Assembly: GCA_964602655.1 (NCBI GenBank) | Contig: CAZRSF010000121.1 | Location: 1-8,877 of the forward strand | Reading direction: 5' to 3' | Source: Moduliflexus sp964602655 | GTDB taxonomy: Bacteria > Moduliflexota > Moduliflexia > Moduliflexales > Moduliflexaceae | Length of the DNA stretch: 8,877 nt | In this document: one piece after another, positions 1 through 6,129 of the stretch | Numbering within the stretch: the stretch's first letter is position 1 | How the letters are laid out: each line of letters begins with the position of its first letter | Notes under the pieces: generated by a model | Told to the model about the DNA's origin: nothing | What the model saw: the letters and a program-made list of their open reading frames with translations, nothing else | Database searches by the model: none | Translations under genes and position numbers: made by a program

Positions 1-2
1 TC

Positions 3-1724
3 GAGAACAAAACCAAGAAAACCGGCGGCGTAGATGGGCGCATCAAAGAGACGTATCTCAAACAGAGCACGGCGCAAAAAACCAAAGTGTATGACATGTA
101 TGCCCGTTTTTATCGCTGGGCCAGCGACCGCATTCACGAAAACGGGATCATTGCGTTTATTACAAATAATTCGTTTATTGAAAAACGAACATTCGACGGC
201 TTCCGTAAATGTATCGAGCAGGAATTCGATTTTGCGTACGTGATTGATTTAGGGGGAAATATTCGGGAGTTATCAGGAAAAGACGGAATTTTTTTGAACG
301 AAGCGCATACGATTTTCGGCGTCTCGGCAGCAGTCGGGATATCAATGATGTTTTTAGTCAAAAACAGCACGGATCAACAGAAAAGATGCAGAATCCGCTA
401 CATTCATCCCTGCGACATCAGAGCAACCCGGCTGGAAAAACTGGAGTATTTGGCCGAACATCCGTTGAAACGAATCCCGTTCGAAACTGTTCGCCCTGAT
501 AAAAAAGGGAATTGGATCAACCTGACAGACAACGATTTTCATACGTTTCTGCCTATTGCGACGAAAGAAACGAAGTTGGCGAAAAGTCAGGCGCAGGAGC
601 AGGCAATTTTCAAGCTCTTTTCTTTAGGAGTCGCCACGAATCGGGATGAATGGGTGTATGATTTCGATAAAAAGAATTTGATAAAAAAGGTGAAATTCTT
701 CTGTGAATTTTATCAGAAAGAAAAACTAAGATGGCATCGGTCGGATAAAACGATGAAGATTAATGATTTTGTTGATAGGGCAATAAAGTGGACATCCGAA
801 CTGGAGGAGTATATCAAGAAAAATGCCGCGTTATCATATCATCAAAGCTATCTCAGAATCGGAGCATTACGCCCTTATGTCAAACAGCACTTTTATTTCG
901 ATAGAATAATCGTTCACAGAATGTATCAACAGCATGTTCTCTTTAATATTGGGGAAAATCATCGAGAGAATATTCTGATTTGCGTGAATGTCGGAAACAG
1001 GCCGTTCAATGTATTGGCAACCGATATGATTCCGAATCTCCATTTCAATGGTGATTCGAATTGTTTGCCGCGTTACCGATATGACGAACACGGCAACCGC
1101 GTCGAAAATATCACGGATTGGGGCGTGCAGCAATTCTTGGCGCATTATGGCGATGGAGGGGCGAGCGGCCGTTCGCCCTTGCGCGACATCACCAAACTCG
1201 ACATTTTCCATTACACCTACGCCGTCTTGCATAATCCTGCCTATCGCAAAACATACGAATTGAATTTGAAACGCGAATTTCCGCGTCTGCCCTTCTATCA
1301 AGACTTTTACAAGTGGGTCGCCTGGGGCAAGGAGTTGATGGAACTACATATCAATTATGAAACCGTCGAACCGTATCCGTTGACGATTCAGGAATCCGCC
1401 TTGCGCAAAGAGACGCCGAACGCCAAACTCCGCGCCATCCCGGAAGATGGGATAATCATCGTAGATGAAAACACGACGATCTCAGGCATCCCGAAAACCG
1501 CCTGGGCGTATAAACTCGGCAATCGTTCCGCGCTGCACTGGATTCTTGACCAGTACAAAGAGAAAACGCCAGACGACAAGACTATCGCGGAGCAATTCAA
1601 CACGTATAAATTGGCGGATTATAAAGCGACCGTGCTTGATTTGCTGCAACGAGTGTGCGCGGTCTCGGTCAAGACAGTTGAGATTATGGATGCAATGGAA
1701 CTCGAAGAACCACAAACATCATAA
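3..1724 (+). CDS. Type ISP / type IIG restriction-modification enzyme, C-terminal part (5' end outside window)
   Basis: The frame is open from the window edge (first full codon at nt 3), so the start and the catalytic NPPY motif lie upstream; 573 codons are visible. The first residues match the methyltransferase stretch after motif IV in Eco57I-like N6-adenine methylases: K-V-Y-D-M-Y-A-R-F followed by a G-I-I-A-F-I-T-N-N-S-F-I strand (nt about 141-176) and V-I-D-L-G-G-N (nt about 240-260). The last 200 codons resemble the type ISP specificity domain: R-S-P-L-R-D-I-T-K-L-D near nt 1170-1202, then Y-A-V-L-H-N-P-A-Y-R, F-P-R-L-P-F, an E-L-M-E-L-H stretch and a W-A-Y-K-L-G-N-R-S-A-L-H-W near the end. 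Family knowledge: such single-chain enzymes combine nuclease/helicase, methylase and target recognition; only the last parts are seen here. It stops 11 nt before the next gene, suggesting co-transcription. Base composition dips sharply at about 640-960 (14 G+C in 661-720, against 36 in 1381-1440), inside the probable target-recognition region. Confidence 0.88.
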   Translation, partial: ENKTKKTGGVDGRIKETYLKQSTAQKTKVYDMYARFYRWASDRIHENGIIAFITNNSFIEKRTFDGFRKCIEQEFDFAYVIDLGGNIRELSGKDGIFLNEAHTIFGVSAAVGISMMFLVKNSTDQQKRCRIRYIHPCDIRATRLEKLEYLAEHPLKRIPFETVRPDKKGNWINLTDNDFHTFLPIATKETKLAKSQAQEQAIFKLFSLGVATNRDEWVYDFDKKNLIKKVKFFCEFYQKEKLRWHRSDKTMKINDFVDRAIKWTSELEEYIKKNAALSYHQSYLRIGALRPYVKQHFYFDRIIVHRMYQQHVLFNIGENHRENILICVNVGNRPFNVLATDMIPNLHFNGDSNCLPRYRYDEHGNRVENITDWGVQQFLAHYGDGGASGRSPLRDITKLDIFHYTYAVLHNPAYRKTYELNLKREFPRLPFYQDFYKWVAWGKELMELHINYETVEPYPLTIQESALRKETPNAKLRAIPEDGIIIVDENTTISGIPKTAWAYKLGNRSALHWILDQYKEKTPDDKTIAEQFNTYKLADYKATVLDLLQRVCAVSVKTVEIMDAMELEEPQTS

Positions 1725-1735
1725 AGGACGACGCT

Positions 1736-1957
1736 ATGTTAATCAGATTTACCGTCGAAAATTTTTTATCCTTTCATCAGCGGATAGATTTCAATTTAGT
1801 CGCTTCTCCTGAAACTGCCCATCCGCATCACGTTGTAAAAGCAAGCGAAGACGCTATCGGCCTGATGCGAACGTCGCTGGTATTTGCCGGTCATGTCCGC
1901 CCAATATGCCTCGAAACTCGCCCAGCGGATCGACTCGACCATGTTCGGCTCAGTTGA
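1736..1957 (+). pseudogene. Truncated AAA15 / OLD-like ATPase, N-terminal remnant
   Basis: The first 50 or so residues are typical of the N-terminus of AAA15-family (OLD/RloC-like, SMC-type) ATPases. They begin M-L-I-R-F-T-V-E-N-F-L-S-F, continue with a P-H-H-V stretch, and reach R-T-S-L-V-F, the beta strand that normally leads into G-A-N-A-S-G-K-S/T (Walker A). Here the strand is followed by A-G-H-V-R-P-I, with no GKS/T, and the frame ends at residue 73, whereas intact members usually run to roughly 350-450 residues. The break is near nt 1886-1891. The start is supported by AAAGGA (1723-1728), 7 nt before the ATG, and by the 11-nt gap after the restriction-modification gene. Such ATPases are commonly found beside restriction or abortive-infection genes, so the pair was probably a defence operon whose second gene is dead. 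A short functional peptide cannot be excluded but is unlikely without an ATP-binding loop. Confidence 0.7.
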
Positions 1958-2019
1958 TAGCGGACGATAGCCGCACGGCGCGAATTCCGGCATGACAAAG
2001 GATGAATAATTCAACCATT
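1889..2019 (-). other. Possible antisense protein-coding remnant
   Basis: The minus strand is open from the 2022-2050 palindrome to the truncation point of the ATPase remnant and beyond. It reads T-E-W-L-N-Y-S-S-F-V-M-P-E-F, then Y-R-P-L-S-T-E-P-N-M-V-E-S-I, then R-W-A-S-F-E-A-Y-W-A-D-M. The clustering of aromatic residues (W, Y, F) and the balanced composition look more like real protein than a chance frame. There is no start codon with a ribosome-binding site, and I recognise no family. The best reading is a fragment of a foreign gene brought in by the rearrangement that cut the ATPase gene. A chance open frame remains possible. Confidence 0.25.
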
Positions 2020-2021
2020 CC

Positions 2022-2050
2022 GTAGAGACGCCCCAGCGGGGTGTCTCTAC
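2022..2050. repeat. 13-bp palindromic repeat (GTAGAGACGCCCC stem), REP-like
   Basis: GTAGAGACGCCCC (2022-2034) faces GGGGTGTCTCTAC (2038-2050) across the 3-nt loop AGC. All positions pair, with a single G-T wobble. There is no T-run after either arm, so a classical intrinsic terminator is not evident. Its right arm ends 12 nt before the ATG of the DUF2721 gene, occupying the place where a ribosome-binding site would be expected. Palindromes with a GTAGAGACG-type arm are familiar as dispersed intergenic repeats in several bacterial genomes; copy number here cannot be judged. Confidence 0.8.
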
Positions 2051-2062
2051 AAAGAAATCATT

Positions 2063-2479
2063 ATGACACCTATGACCTTAACGACGCCGGCGCTGCTGTT
2101 TCCGGCGATTTCATTGCTGATGCTGGCATACACGAATCGCTTTTTAGTGTTGGCGCAATTAGTGCGGCAATTGGCGGACAAAGAGGAACATCGCTCGCAG
2201 GAGAATATTCGCGGACAGATCGCCAACCTGCATCTGCGATTGGCGCTGATTCGCAACATGCAGCTTGCGGGCGTCGTCAGCTTTTTGCTCTGCACGCTTT
2301 CGATGTTTGCGTTGTTTGTCGGCCACATGCTGCTCGGCGAGGTGTTGTTCGGCGTCAGCCTGCTCAGTCTGACCGTCTCGCTGCTGCTCTCGCTGTATGA
2401 AATTTCGATTTCGACCCGCGCCCTGGACCTCCAATTACGCAGCATCAACGATGCCGCCGAAGACGCGCCATCAGCCTGA
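2063..2479 (+). CDS. DUF2721 family small integral membrane protein
   Basis: A protein of 138 residues, the usual size for DUF2721. It begins with a short T-T-P-A-L-L-F-P-A-I-S-L-L motif in a first hydrophobic segment (about residues 8-24). A conserved amphipathic stretch N-R-F-L-x-L-A-Q-L-V-R-Q-L follows, then a charged middle with R-Q-like and L-R-L-A-L-I-R-N-M-Q (residues 59-67). Two further membrane segments lie at about 68-88 and 92-113, the second followed by E-I-S-I-S-T-R-A-L-D-L. These features match the family well; its biochemical role is unknown, and an inner-membrane location is inferred. The start at 2063 preserves the N-terminal family motif. There is no clear Shine-Dalgarno, only AAAGAAA at 2051-2056, because the 2022-2050 palindrome sits directly upstream. 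It is a stand-alone gene, convergent with the operon on the other strand. Confidence 0.85.
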   Translation: MTPMTLTTPALLFPAISLLMLAYTNRFLVLAQLVRQLADKEEHRSQENIRGQIANLHLRLALIRNMQLAGVVSFLLCTLSMFALFVGHMLLGEVLFGVSLLSLTVSLLLSLYEISISTRALDLQLRSINDAAEDAPSA

Positions 2480-2486
2480 TCCTACC

Positions 2487-2519
2487 AACCCTGCCAGGGT
2501 TTTAAACCCTGGCAGGGTT
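2487..2519. terminator. Nested palindrome between convergent genes, probable bidirectional terminator or REP element
   Basis: AACCCTGCCAGGGTTT (2487-2502) is inverted as AAACCCTGGCAGGGTT (2504-2519), a perfect 16-bp inverted repeat with almost no spacer. Each arm is itself nearly self-complementary (CCCTGCCAGGG), so alternative cruciform folds exist. It begins 8 nt after the DUF2721 stop and is followed by TTCTTT on the plus strand, a weak T-run. Its position between convergent genes fits a terminator; the nested symmetry also fits a dispersed palindromic repeat. Confidence 0.65.
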
Positions 2520-2524
2520 CTTTC

Positions 2525-2555
2525 GCAACACGAACCATGAATCATTTCGTGTTGC
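2525..2555. terminator. 10-bp stem-loop in convergent intergenic space
   Basis: GCAACACGAA (2525-2534) pairs perfectly with TTCGTGTTGC (2546-2555) around an 11-nt loop. It is followed on the plus strand by TCTCT and on the minus strand by GAAAG, so neither side has a strong T-run. It lies 81 nt beyond the last stop of the minus-strand operon and could protect the 3' end or help terminate it. Confidence 0.45.
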
Positions 2556-2635
2556 TCTCTGGCTAAGATTTATCCATTCTTACCTCGATCTCCAGGGCGA
2601 ACGCCTCTTCAGCTTCGGCGTGCGATACATCCGCG

Positions 2636-3883
2636 CTAAAAGCTTCGCTCGACGGCGCATTCCACAGCATCGGAGACCGGCGCGTTGCCGAATTCGCTCT
2701 CCGCGCCGCCCTGATTATGCGTGACTTTCGCAGTCAGGCGGTAAGAATCCGACAGGTCATACTGTAGCTGCACTTGCGCGGAAAGCGACCAGTCTTGCGC
2801 AAGCAATCCAGTGAATTCAAGCGTGTAGCGTTCTTTAAAGCTATTGCTGTATGTTGCGAGCGCGTAGAACTGATTCATGCCGGTAGGCCGGTAGTCTTGC
2901 AGCAACGCTGAATCACCTTGTCGCAAGGCGCGATCCAGCGCATCGAAATACTGTTCCCGTTCCGTTTCGGAATAGCCGCCGCCGTTGTAATAGGCTTCCA
3001 GCGTCAGACTGGCATCGCCATTAAAAAACGAAAAAAACGATTCAGGATTGATGATGATATACGATCCGACGACGCCTTGGATCGAGAAATCGTCCTTCAG
3101 TTCGGCGTTGCCGTCAGCCGTGTAATAATTCCGGTAATTATGCGTTGTCCCGGCGATTTCTGAGTACAACGTCATTCCGGCCAACAGGTTGGCAGAGAAC
3201 GAGACTCCGAAGAGTTGTTCGTATTCACGCTGATCTTCATACGGTTCCCCATCAAAATAATAGAGCGAAAAATCGGTTTGACCAACCACGCCATTGAGCC
3301 TCACGCCCCAGCGGTTCAGGTCGCTCTCCCAATTTTTGTCGAAATCCCGCGTGTAATACCAATTGATCGATCCGATATTCCGGCTGTAACTCCCCCAGAC
3401 AACCGGCTGGCCTTCGGTAGCCTGATTCGGATTCAGCGGATCGCGCGGCGGCACAATCACATTGACCGGGTTGAACGCCATCGCGTGTCCCCAGCCGATG
3501 CGGCGTTTGCCTACGCTCAGAAACAGATCGCCGCCTTTCCAATCCATAAAGGCTTCATCAATGCGGGTGACATTGAGCCGGTTATCGTTGGCGTCGGTCG
3601 CGCTGGAATAGAAACCGTAGATTTTCATCAGCCAGCGCAGGGTTTCGGCGTCGTTCAATTCATCCGATGCGGTCAGATGCGTTTCGACAGAGCCTTCGCT
3701 CTCCTCAAGATTCTGAATAGAATTGTCAGGATTCAAGCGCGAATCGTCATTGAGCAACCGTCCCGCACCGCGCAACTCGACGTTGACCTCCGTGTTCAAT
3801 TGCGCAGCGCTGTTGTTCGGCATTCCCAAACAGAGCGTAAAAATTATCATCATTGCAAATGCATCAATATATTGAAATTTCAT
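2636..3883 (-). CDS. Outer-membrane beta-barrel protein (porin/DUF1302-like) of the export operon
   Basis: A protein of 415 residues counted from the ATG at 3883. The N-terminus has a signal peptide: M-K-F, a hydrophobic core around residues 8-20, and a likely cleavage after S-A-A (27). The mature part has alternating polar/hydrophobic strands rich in Tyr, Trp and Asn, no internal membrane helix, and ends in Phe (V-E-R-S-F), with hydrophobic residues at -5, -7 and -9, as expected for a BAM-assembled barrel. A conserved-looking block at residues 122-152 (L-S-V-G-K-R-R-I-G-W-G, then F-N-P-V-N-V, then P-P-R-D-P) resembles the block seen in DUF1302-like and related porins. It is the last gene of the operon, 129 nt after the LolA-like gene, a pairing known for outer-membrane partners of LolA-like proteins. 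The frame stays open upstream to a TTG at 4006, but that would bury the signal peptide, so 3883 was chosen despite lacking a clear ribosome-binding site. Substrate unknown. Confidence 0.75.
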   Translation of the reverse strand: MKFQYIDAFAMMIIFTLCLGMPNNSAAQLNTEVNVELRGAGRLLNDDSRLNPDNSIQNLEESEGSVETHLTASDELNDAETLRWLMKIYGFYSSATDANDNRLNVTRIDEAFMDWKGGDLFLSVGKRRIGWGHAMAFNPVNVIVPPRDPLNPNQATEGQPVVWGSYSRNIGSINWYYTRDFDKNWESDLNRWGVRLNGVVGQTDFSLYYFDGEPYEDQREYEQLFGVSFSANLLAGMTLYSEIAGTTHNYRNYYTADGNAELKDDFSIQGVVGSYIIINPESFFSFFNGDASLTLEAYYNGGGYSETEREQYFDALDRALRQGDSALLQDYRPTGMNQFYALATYSNSFKERYTLEFTGLLAQDWSLSAQVQLQYDLSDSYRLTAKVTHNQGGAESEFGNAPVSDAVECAVERSF

Positions 3884-4012
3884 AATGCCGTGGTCAGTAG
3901 GGCTGCTAAATGCTGAATTTCCGTTCGCGGCGAACAGGCTCAGAGCGTAACAGCCCGACCGATTGGATTTATTGTTATTGGCAGGAATGCAATCTTGCCC
4001 GCCCAATTGATG

Positions 4013-4750
4013 TTATCGTTTCATCAATGCGTCTTTGCGAAACGTCTCCGACGGAAAAGCCTGGCCGGGTTCCAATTGGAGAAATTGCATGGTGGAATAT
4101 TTGTTGTTTTCCAGCAGATCGGTCATGACAAAAAAATCCGGTATGCCGCCGCGCAGATCGGTTTTGGCCTGCAAACTCAGGCGTTTCAATAGATGACCGG
4201 AGAAGGTATAATATTCGCGTTGCAGCGGATAGATGTCGCGCTGGCGAATCCAGTATAGAATCTTCGCGTAGGCCACATCCTCGCTTTTGGCAGCCAGTTC
4301 CAATTTATATGCCGGTTCGCCATTGACATCTTCAATACCCAATAATGTGGCAGTGTAATCCTGACTCAAGGTGGGCTTGAGGATGTCCATGTTGGAGAAA
4401 TCGCTATTGGAGAAGCTATTCCCTTCGGACACTCGCATCACTTTGTTAATTTTCGGCAGATACGTCCACATATTCCCCTTGCCGGAACGTAGCGTTTTTT
4501 CACCCTCGTTACGTGGCGGATAGAGCGTTTCCGCCAGCACGTAATCCCATTCCTGATATTTCGCGCTCACCCGATAGGTTTTTTGCAGTATATTATCACG
4601 ATACGTCAGCAATTCGAATTCCAACTTCGAATTACTGACATCCAGCAAGGCATCCACTTTTTGCAGAATGTCGTCCGCGCTCATTTCCTGTGCTACGGCG
4701 GATGTGGTAAACAGCAATACGCTCATCAATATGCTCAACAAAGATTTCAT
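4013..4750 (-). CDS. LolA-like outer membrane lipoprotein-sorting protein (periplasmic)
   Basis: A protein of 245 residues with a clear Sec signal peptide (M-K-S-L-L-S, hydrophobic to residue 17, cleavage after A-V-A at 20). The mature protein fits the LolA_like (PF17131) type: the N-terminal S-A-D-D-I-L-Q-K-V-D helix, a beta-rich centre with G-K-G-N-M-W-T-Y-L-P-K at 90-100, and N-S-F-S-N-S-D-F-S-N-M-D at 111-122, which is characteristic of this family. There is no lipobox, so it should be a soluble periplasmic protein with an open beta-sheet that binds a hydrophobic ligand (family knowledge). Whether it carries lipoproteins, lipids or another molecule is unknown; it is not a canonical LolA. 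GGAGGG lies about 6 nt before the ATG, a strong start. It sits 56 nt after the second permease gene, as expected for a carrier that receives cargo from the permeases and passes it to the barrel encoded next. Confidence 0.85.
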   Translation of the reverse strand: MKSLLSILMSVLLFTTSAVAQEMSADDILQKVDALLDVSNSKLEFELLTYRDNILQKTYRVSAKYQEWDYVLAETLYPPRNEGEKTLRSGKGNMWTYLPKINKVMRVSEGNSFSNSDFSNMDILKPTLSQDYTATLLGIEDVNGEPAYKLELAAKSEDVAYAKILYWIRQRDIYPLQREYYTFSGHLLKRLSLQAKTDLRGGIPDFFVMTDLLENNKYSTMQFLQLEPGQAFPSETFRKDALMKR

Positions 4751-4806
4751 AAATTTCCCTCCATAAACGCTTGCCCTATCTCGGCAAGACGGGTTGTTTT
4801 ATTTTT

Positions 4807-6030
4807 TTATCCTTCCATTAACGCTTCCACCGGGTTCAACTTCGCCGACGCCGCAGCCGGCAGCCAGGACGCCGCCAGACTTACGACCAGCGTGAGGAGC
4901 ACGGCCAGACTGATAAACAACCAATCTGCTTGCGGCAGAATCGTAATGCCGCTCTCTATCATGACCACAGACAAGTGAATCCCGCCATGTTGATTGATGA
5001 CAGTGGTCAGGGTCAGCGCTCCTAACACGCCCAGTCCGGCGCCTAACAATCCCACCAAACTGCCTTCCAGCAGAAACATCCGGCGGACTTGCGCAGATTC
5101 CATCCCGATAGCTAACAGCGTGCCGGTTTCTTTGCGGCGTTCGCGCACGGCCATAAACATCGCATTCGTGATACCGAAACCGACAATAATCAAAAGGATA
5201 ATACTGATGATGTATGCAATCAGCTTAAAGACGCTGCCCACTGTGACAAACATCTCGATCAATTCGGTATAATCTCGCGCGACAATCGGTTCTCCGGCCT
5301 GTTGCAGCGCGGTTTCCACCCGGCGGGCATCGGCAAGCGCCTGATCAAAGTTCGCGCTGCGCACCAGAATTTGCGAAACCCGATCCGGCATCCGCAGCAA
5401 CTTCTGCGCCTGCGCCAAATTCATTTCGATATACGTGGCCGAAGGGAAATGGCCGCCGCTTTTAATGCCCACCACCGTCCCATACATCAAATCTATGCCG
5501 CCTTGTAACGTTTTCACCACAATACGGACTTGTGCACCGATCTGCACATCCAAATTTTCCGCCAACAATTGGCCTAAGACCACCTCATCCGGATGATCGC
5601 CTAAGGCGCGACCATCCACCAGGAGATTCTGTGATCTGGTCAACACGCGCGCCTGATTGGCTTTATCCACGCCGCGGCCATCAAAGGTCAGGCTTTTGGT
5701 CCCATTACTGATCATGCCGGTCAGGCGTAATTCGCCATACGCGGCAGCAATTCCGGGCATCTTTTCGATCTCGCGAATCAAGGCGGCGCTGTTGGTTAAC
5801 GTGGCGCTCAGCGGATCTAAAATTTTATCGGTTTGATAATCCCGGTGCTCGACCTGAAACGAGCCGGTCGTTGACTCAATGAATTGATCCTGCGCCCAGA
5901 AACGGAACATCCCGTTCAAAAACGCGCCGATAAACACAATCACGACAACCCCAAACACAATGGCGAGTTCCGTAAACAGCGTGCGCCGTTTGTTCCGCCA
6001 TAAATTCTTGAAGGCAATCCAGAGAAACAT
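4807..6030 (-). CDS. FtsX/MacB-type ABC transporter permease (second in operon)
   Basis: A protein of 407 residues with the four-helix FtsX/MacB layout. An N-terminal cationic stretch (N-L-W-R-N-K-R-R-T) leads into helix 1 at about 19-38. A periplasmic MacB_PCD-like domain of about 225 residues follows, then helices at roughly 268-290, 322-345 and 371-393. The cytosolic coupling segment between helices 2 and 3 reads R-R-K-E-T-G-T-L-L-A-I-G-M at 298-310, the family signature contacting the ATPase. The end, L-N-P-V-E-A-L, is also typical. It is a paralogue of the preceding permease: both share the R-R-T start of helix 1 and an H-R-D-Y at 62-65. Family members export lipoproteins, lipids, peptides or drugs by mechanotransmission. 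The frame can be extended to a GTG at 6087, but those 19 codons lie in an inverted repeat; the ATG at 6030 aligns with the paralogue. No Shine-Dalgarno is visible before it. Confidence 0.88.
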   Translation of the reverse strand: MFLWIAFKNLWRNKRRTLFTELAIVFGVVVIVFIGAFLNGMFRFWAQDQFIESTTGSFQVEHRDYQTDKILDPLSATLTNSAALIREIEKMPGIAAAYGELRLTGMISNGTKSLTFDGRGVDKANQARVLTRSQNLLVDGRALGDHPDEVVLGQLLAENLDVQIGAQVRIVVKTLQGGIDLMYGTVVGIKSGGHFPSATYIEMNLAQAQKLLRMPDRVSQILVRSANFDQALADARRVETALQQAGEPIVARDYTELIEMFVTVGSVFKLIAYIISIILLIIVGFGITNAMFMAVRERRKETGTLLAIGMESAQVRRMFLLEGSLVGLLGAGLGVLGALTLTTVINQHGGIHLSVVMIESGITILPQADWLFISLAVLLTLVVSLAASWLPAAASAKLNPVEALMEG

Positions 6031-6040
6031 AGGTATGTTA

Positions 6041-6125
6041 ATAGAACGCTGATTGGACTGATGAAACTGATTTTTCTGACTTATCACTCTTTGATCAGCG
6101 ATAATCAGTCCAATCAGTGTTCTAT
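6041..6125. repeat. 22-bp inverted repeat between the two permease genes
   Basis: ATAGAACGCTGATTGGACTG plus AT (6041-6062) is inverted at 6104-6125 with one mismatch (G against A in the seventh position), separated by 41 nt. CTGAT/ATCAG motifs recur inside the element. It fills almost the whole 99-nt gap between the stop of the first permease and the ATG of the second (6030), leaving only 10 nt in front of that ATG. It looks like a small mobile or REP/MITE-type element; the folded RNA would be a long hairpin inside the operon transcript. There is no T-run on the minus strand after the stem (TAACATACC follows), so it is not an obvious terminator. Confidence 0.8.
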
Positions 6126-6129
6126 TTCT

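Noticed and set aside
2047..2448. Minus-strand open frame of 133 codons opposite DUF2721
   Set aside because: The plus-strand DUF2721 protein matches its family along its length; the antisense product is Ser/Arg/Asn-rich without domain features.
2565..2650. Possible frameshift at the 3' end of the beta-barrel gene, since another minus-strand frame continues about 24 codons beyond the stop
   Set aside because: The existing end V-E-R-S-F has the terminal Phe and alternating hydrophobic pattern expected of a barrel, so the TAG at 2636-2638 is taken as the true stop.
3215..3916. Plus-strand open frame of 233 codons
   Set aside because: It is antisense to the beta-barrel gene, whose signal peptide, strand pattern and terminal Phe are convincing; the plus-strand translation has no recognisable domain and is rich in Ile/Arg/Val as expected of a shadow.
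4770..4806. 6-bp stem (CTTGCC/GGCAAG) followed by a T-rich run on the plus strand, like an intrinsic terminator
   Set aside because: The T-run follows only in the plus direction, where there is no gene to terminate; on the operon strand it precedes the stem, so it should not stop the operon. It might stop antisense transcription, but the stem is short.
6031..6087. Upstream GTG extension (19 codons) of the second permease
   Set aside because: The extension is encoded in the inverted-repeat element and is absent in the paralogue; the ATG at 6030 gives matching N-termini.
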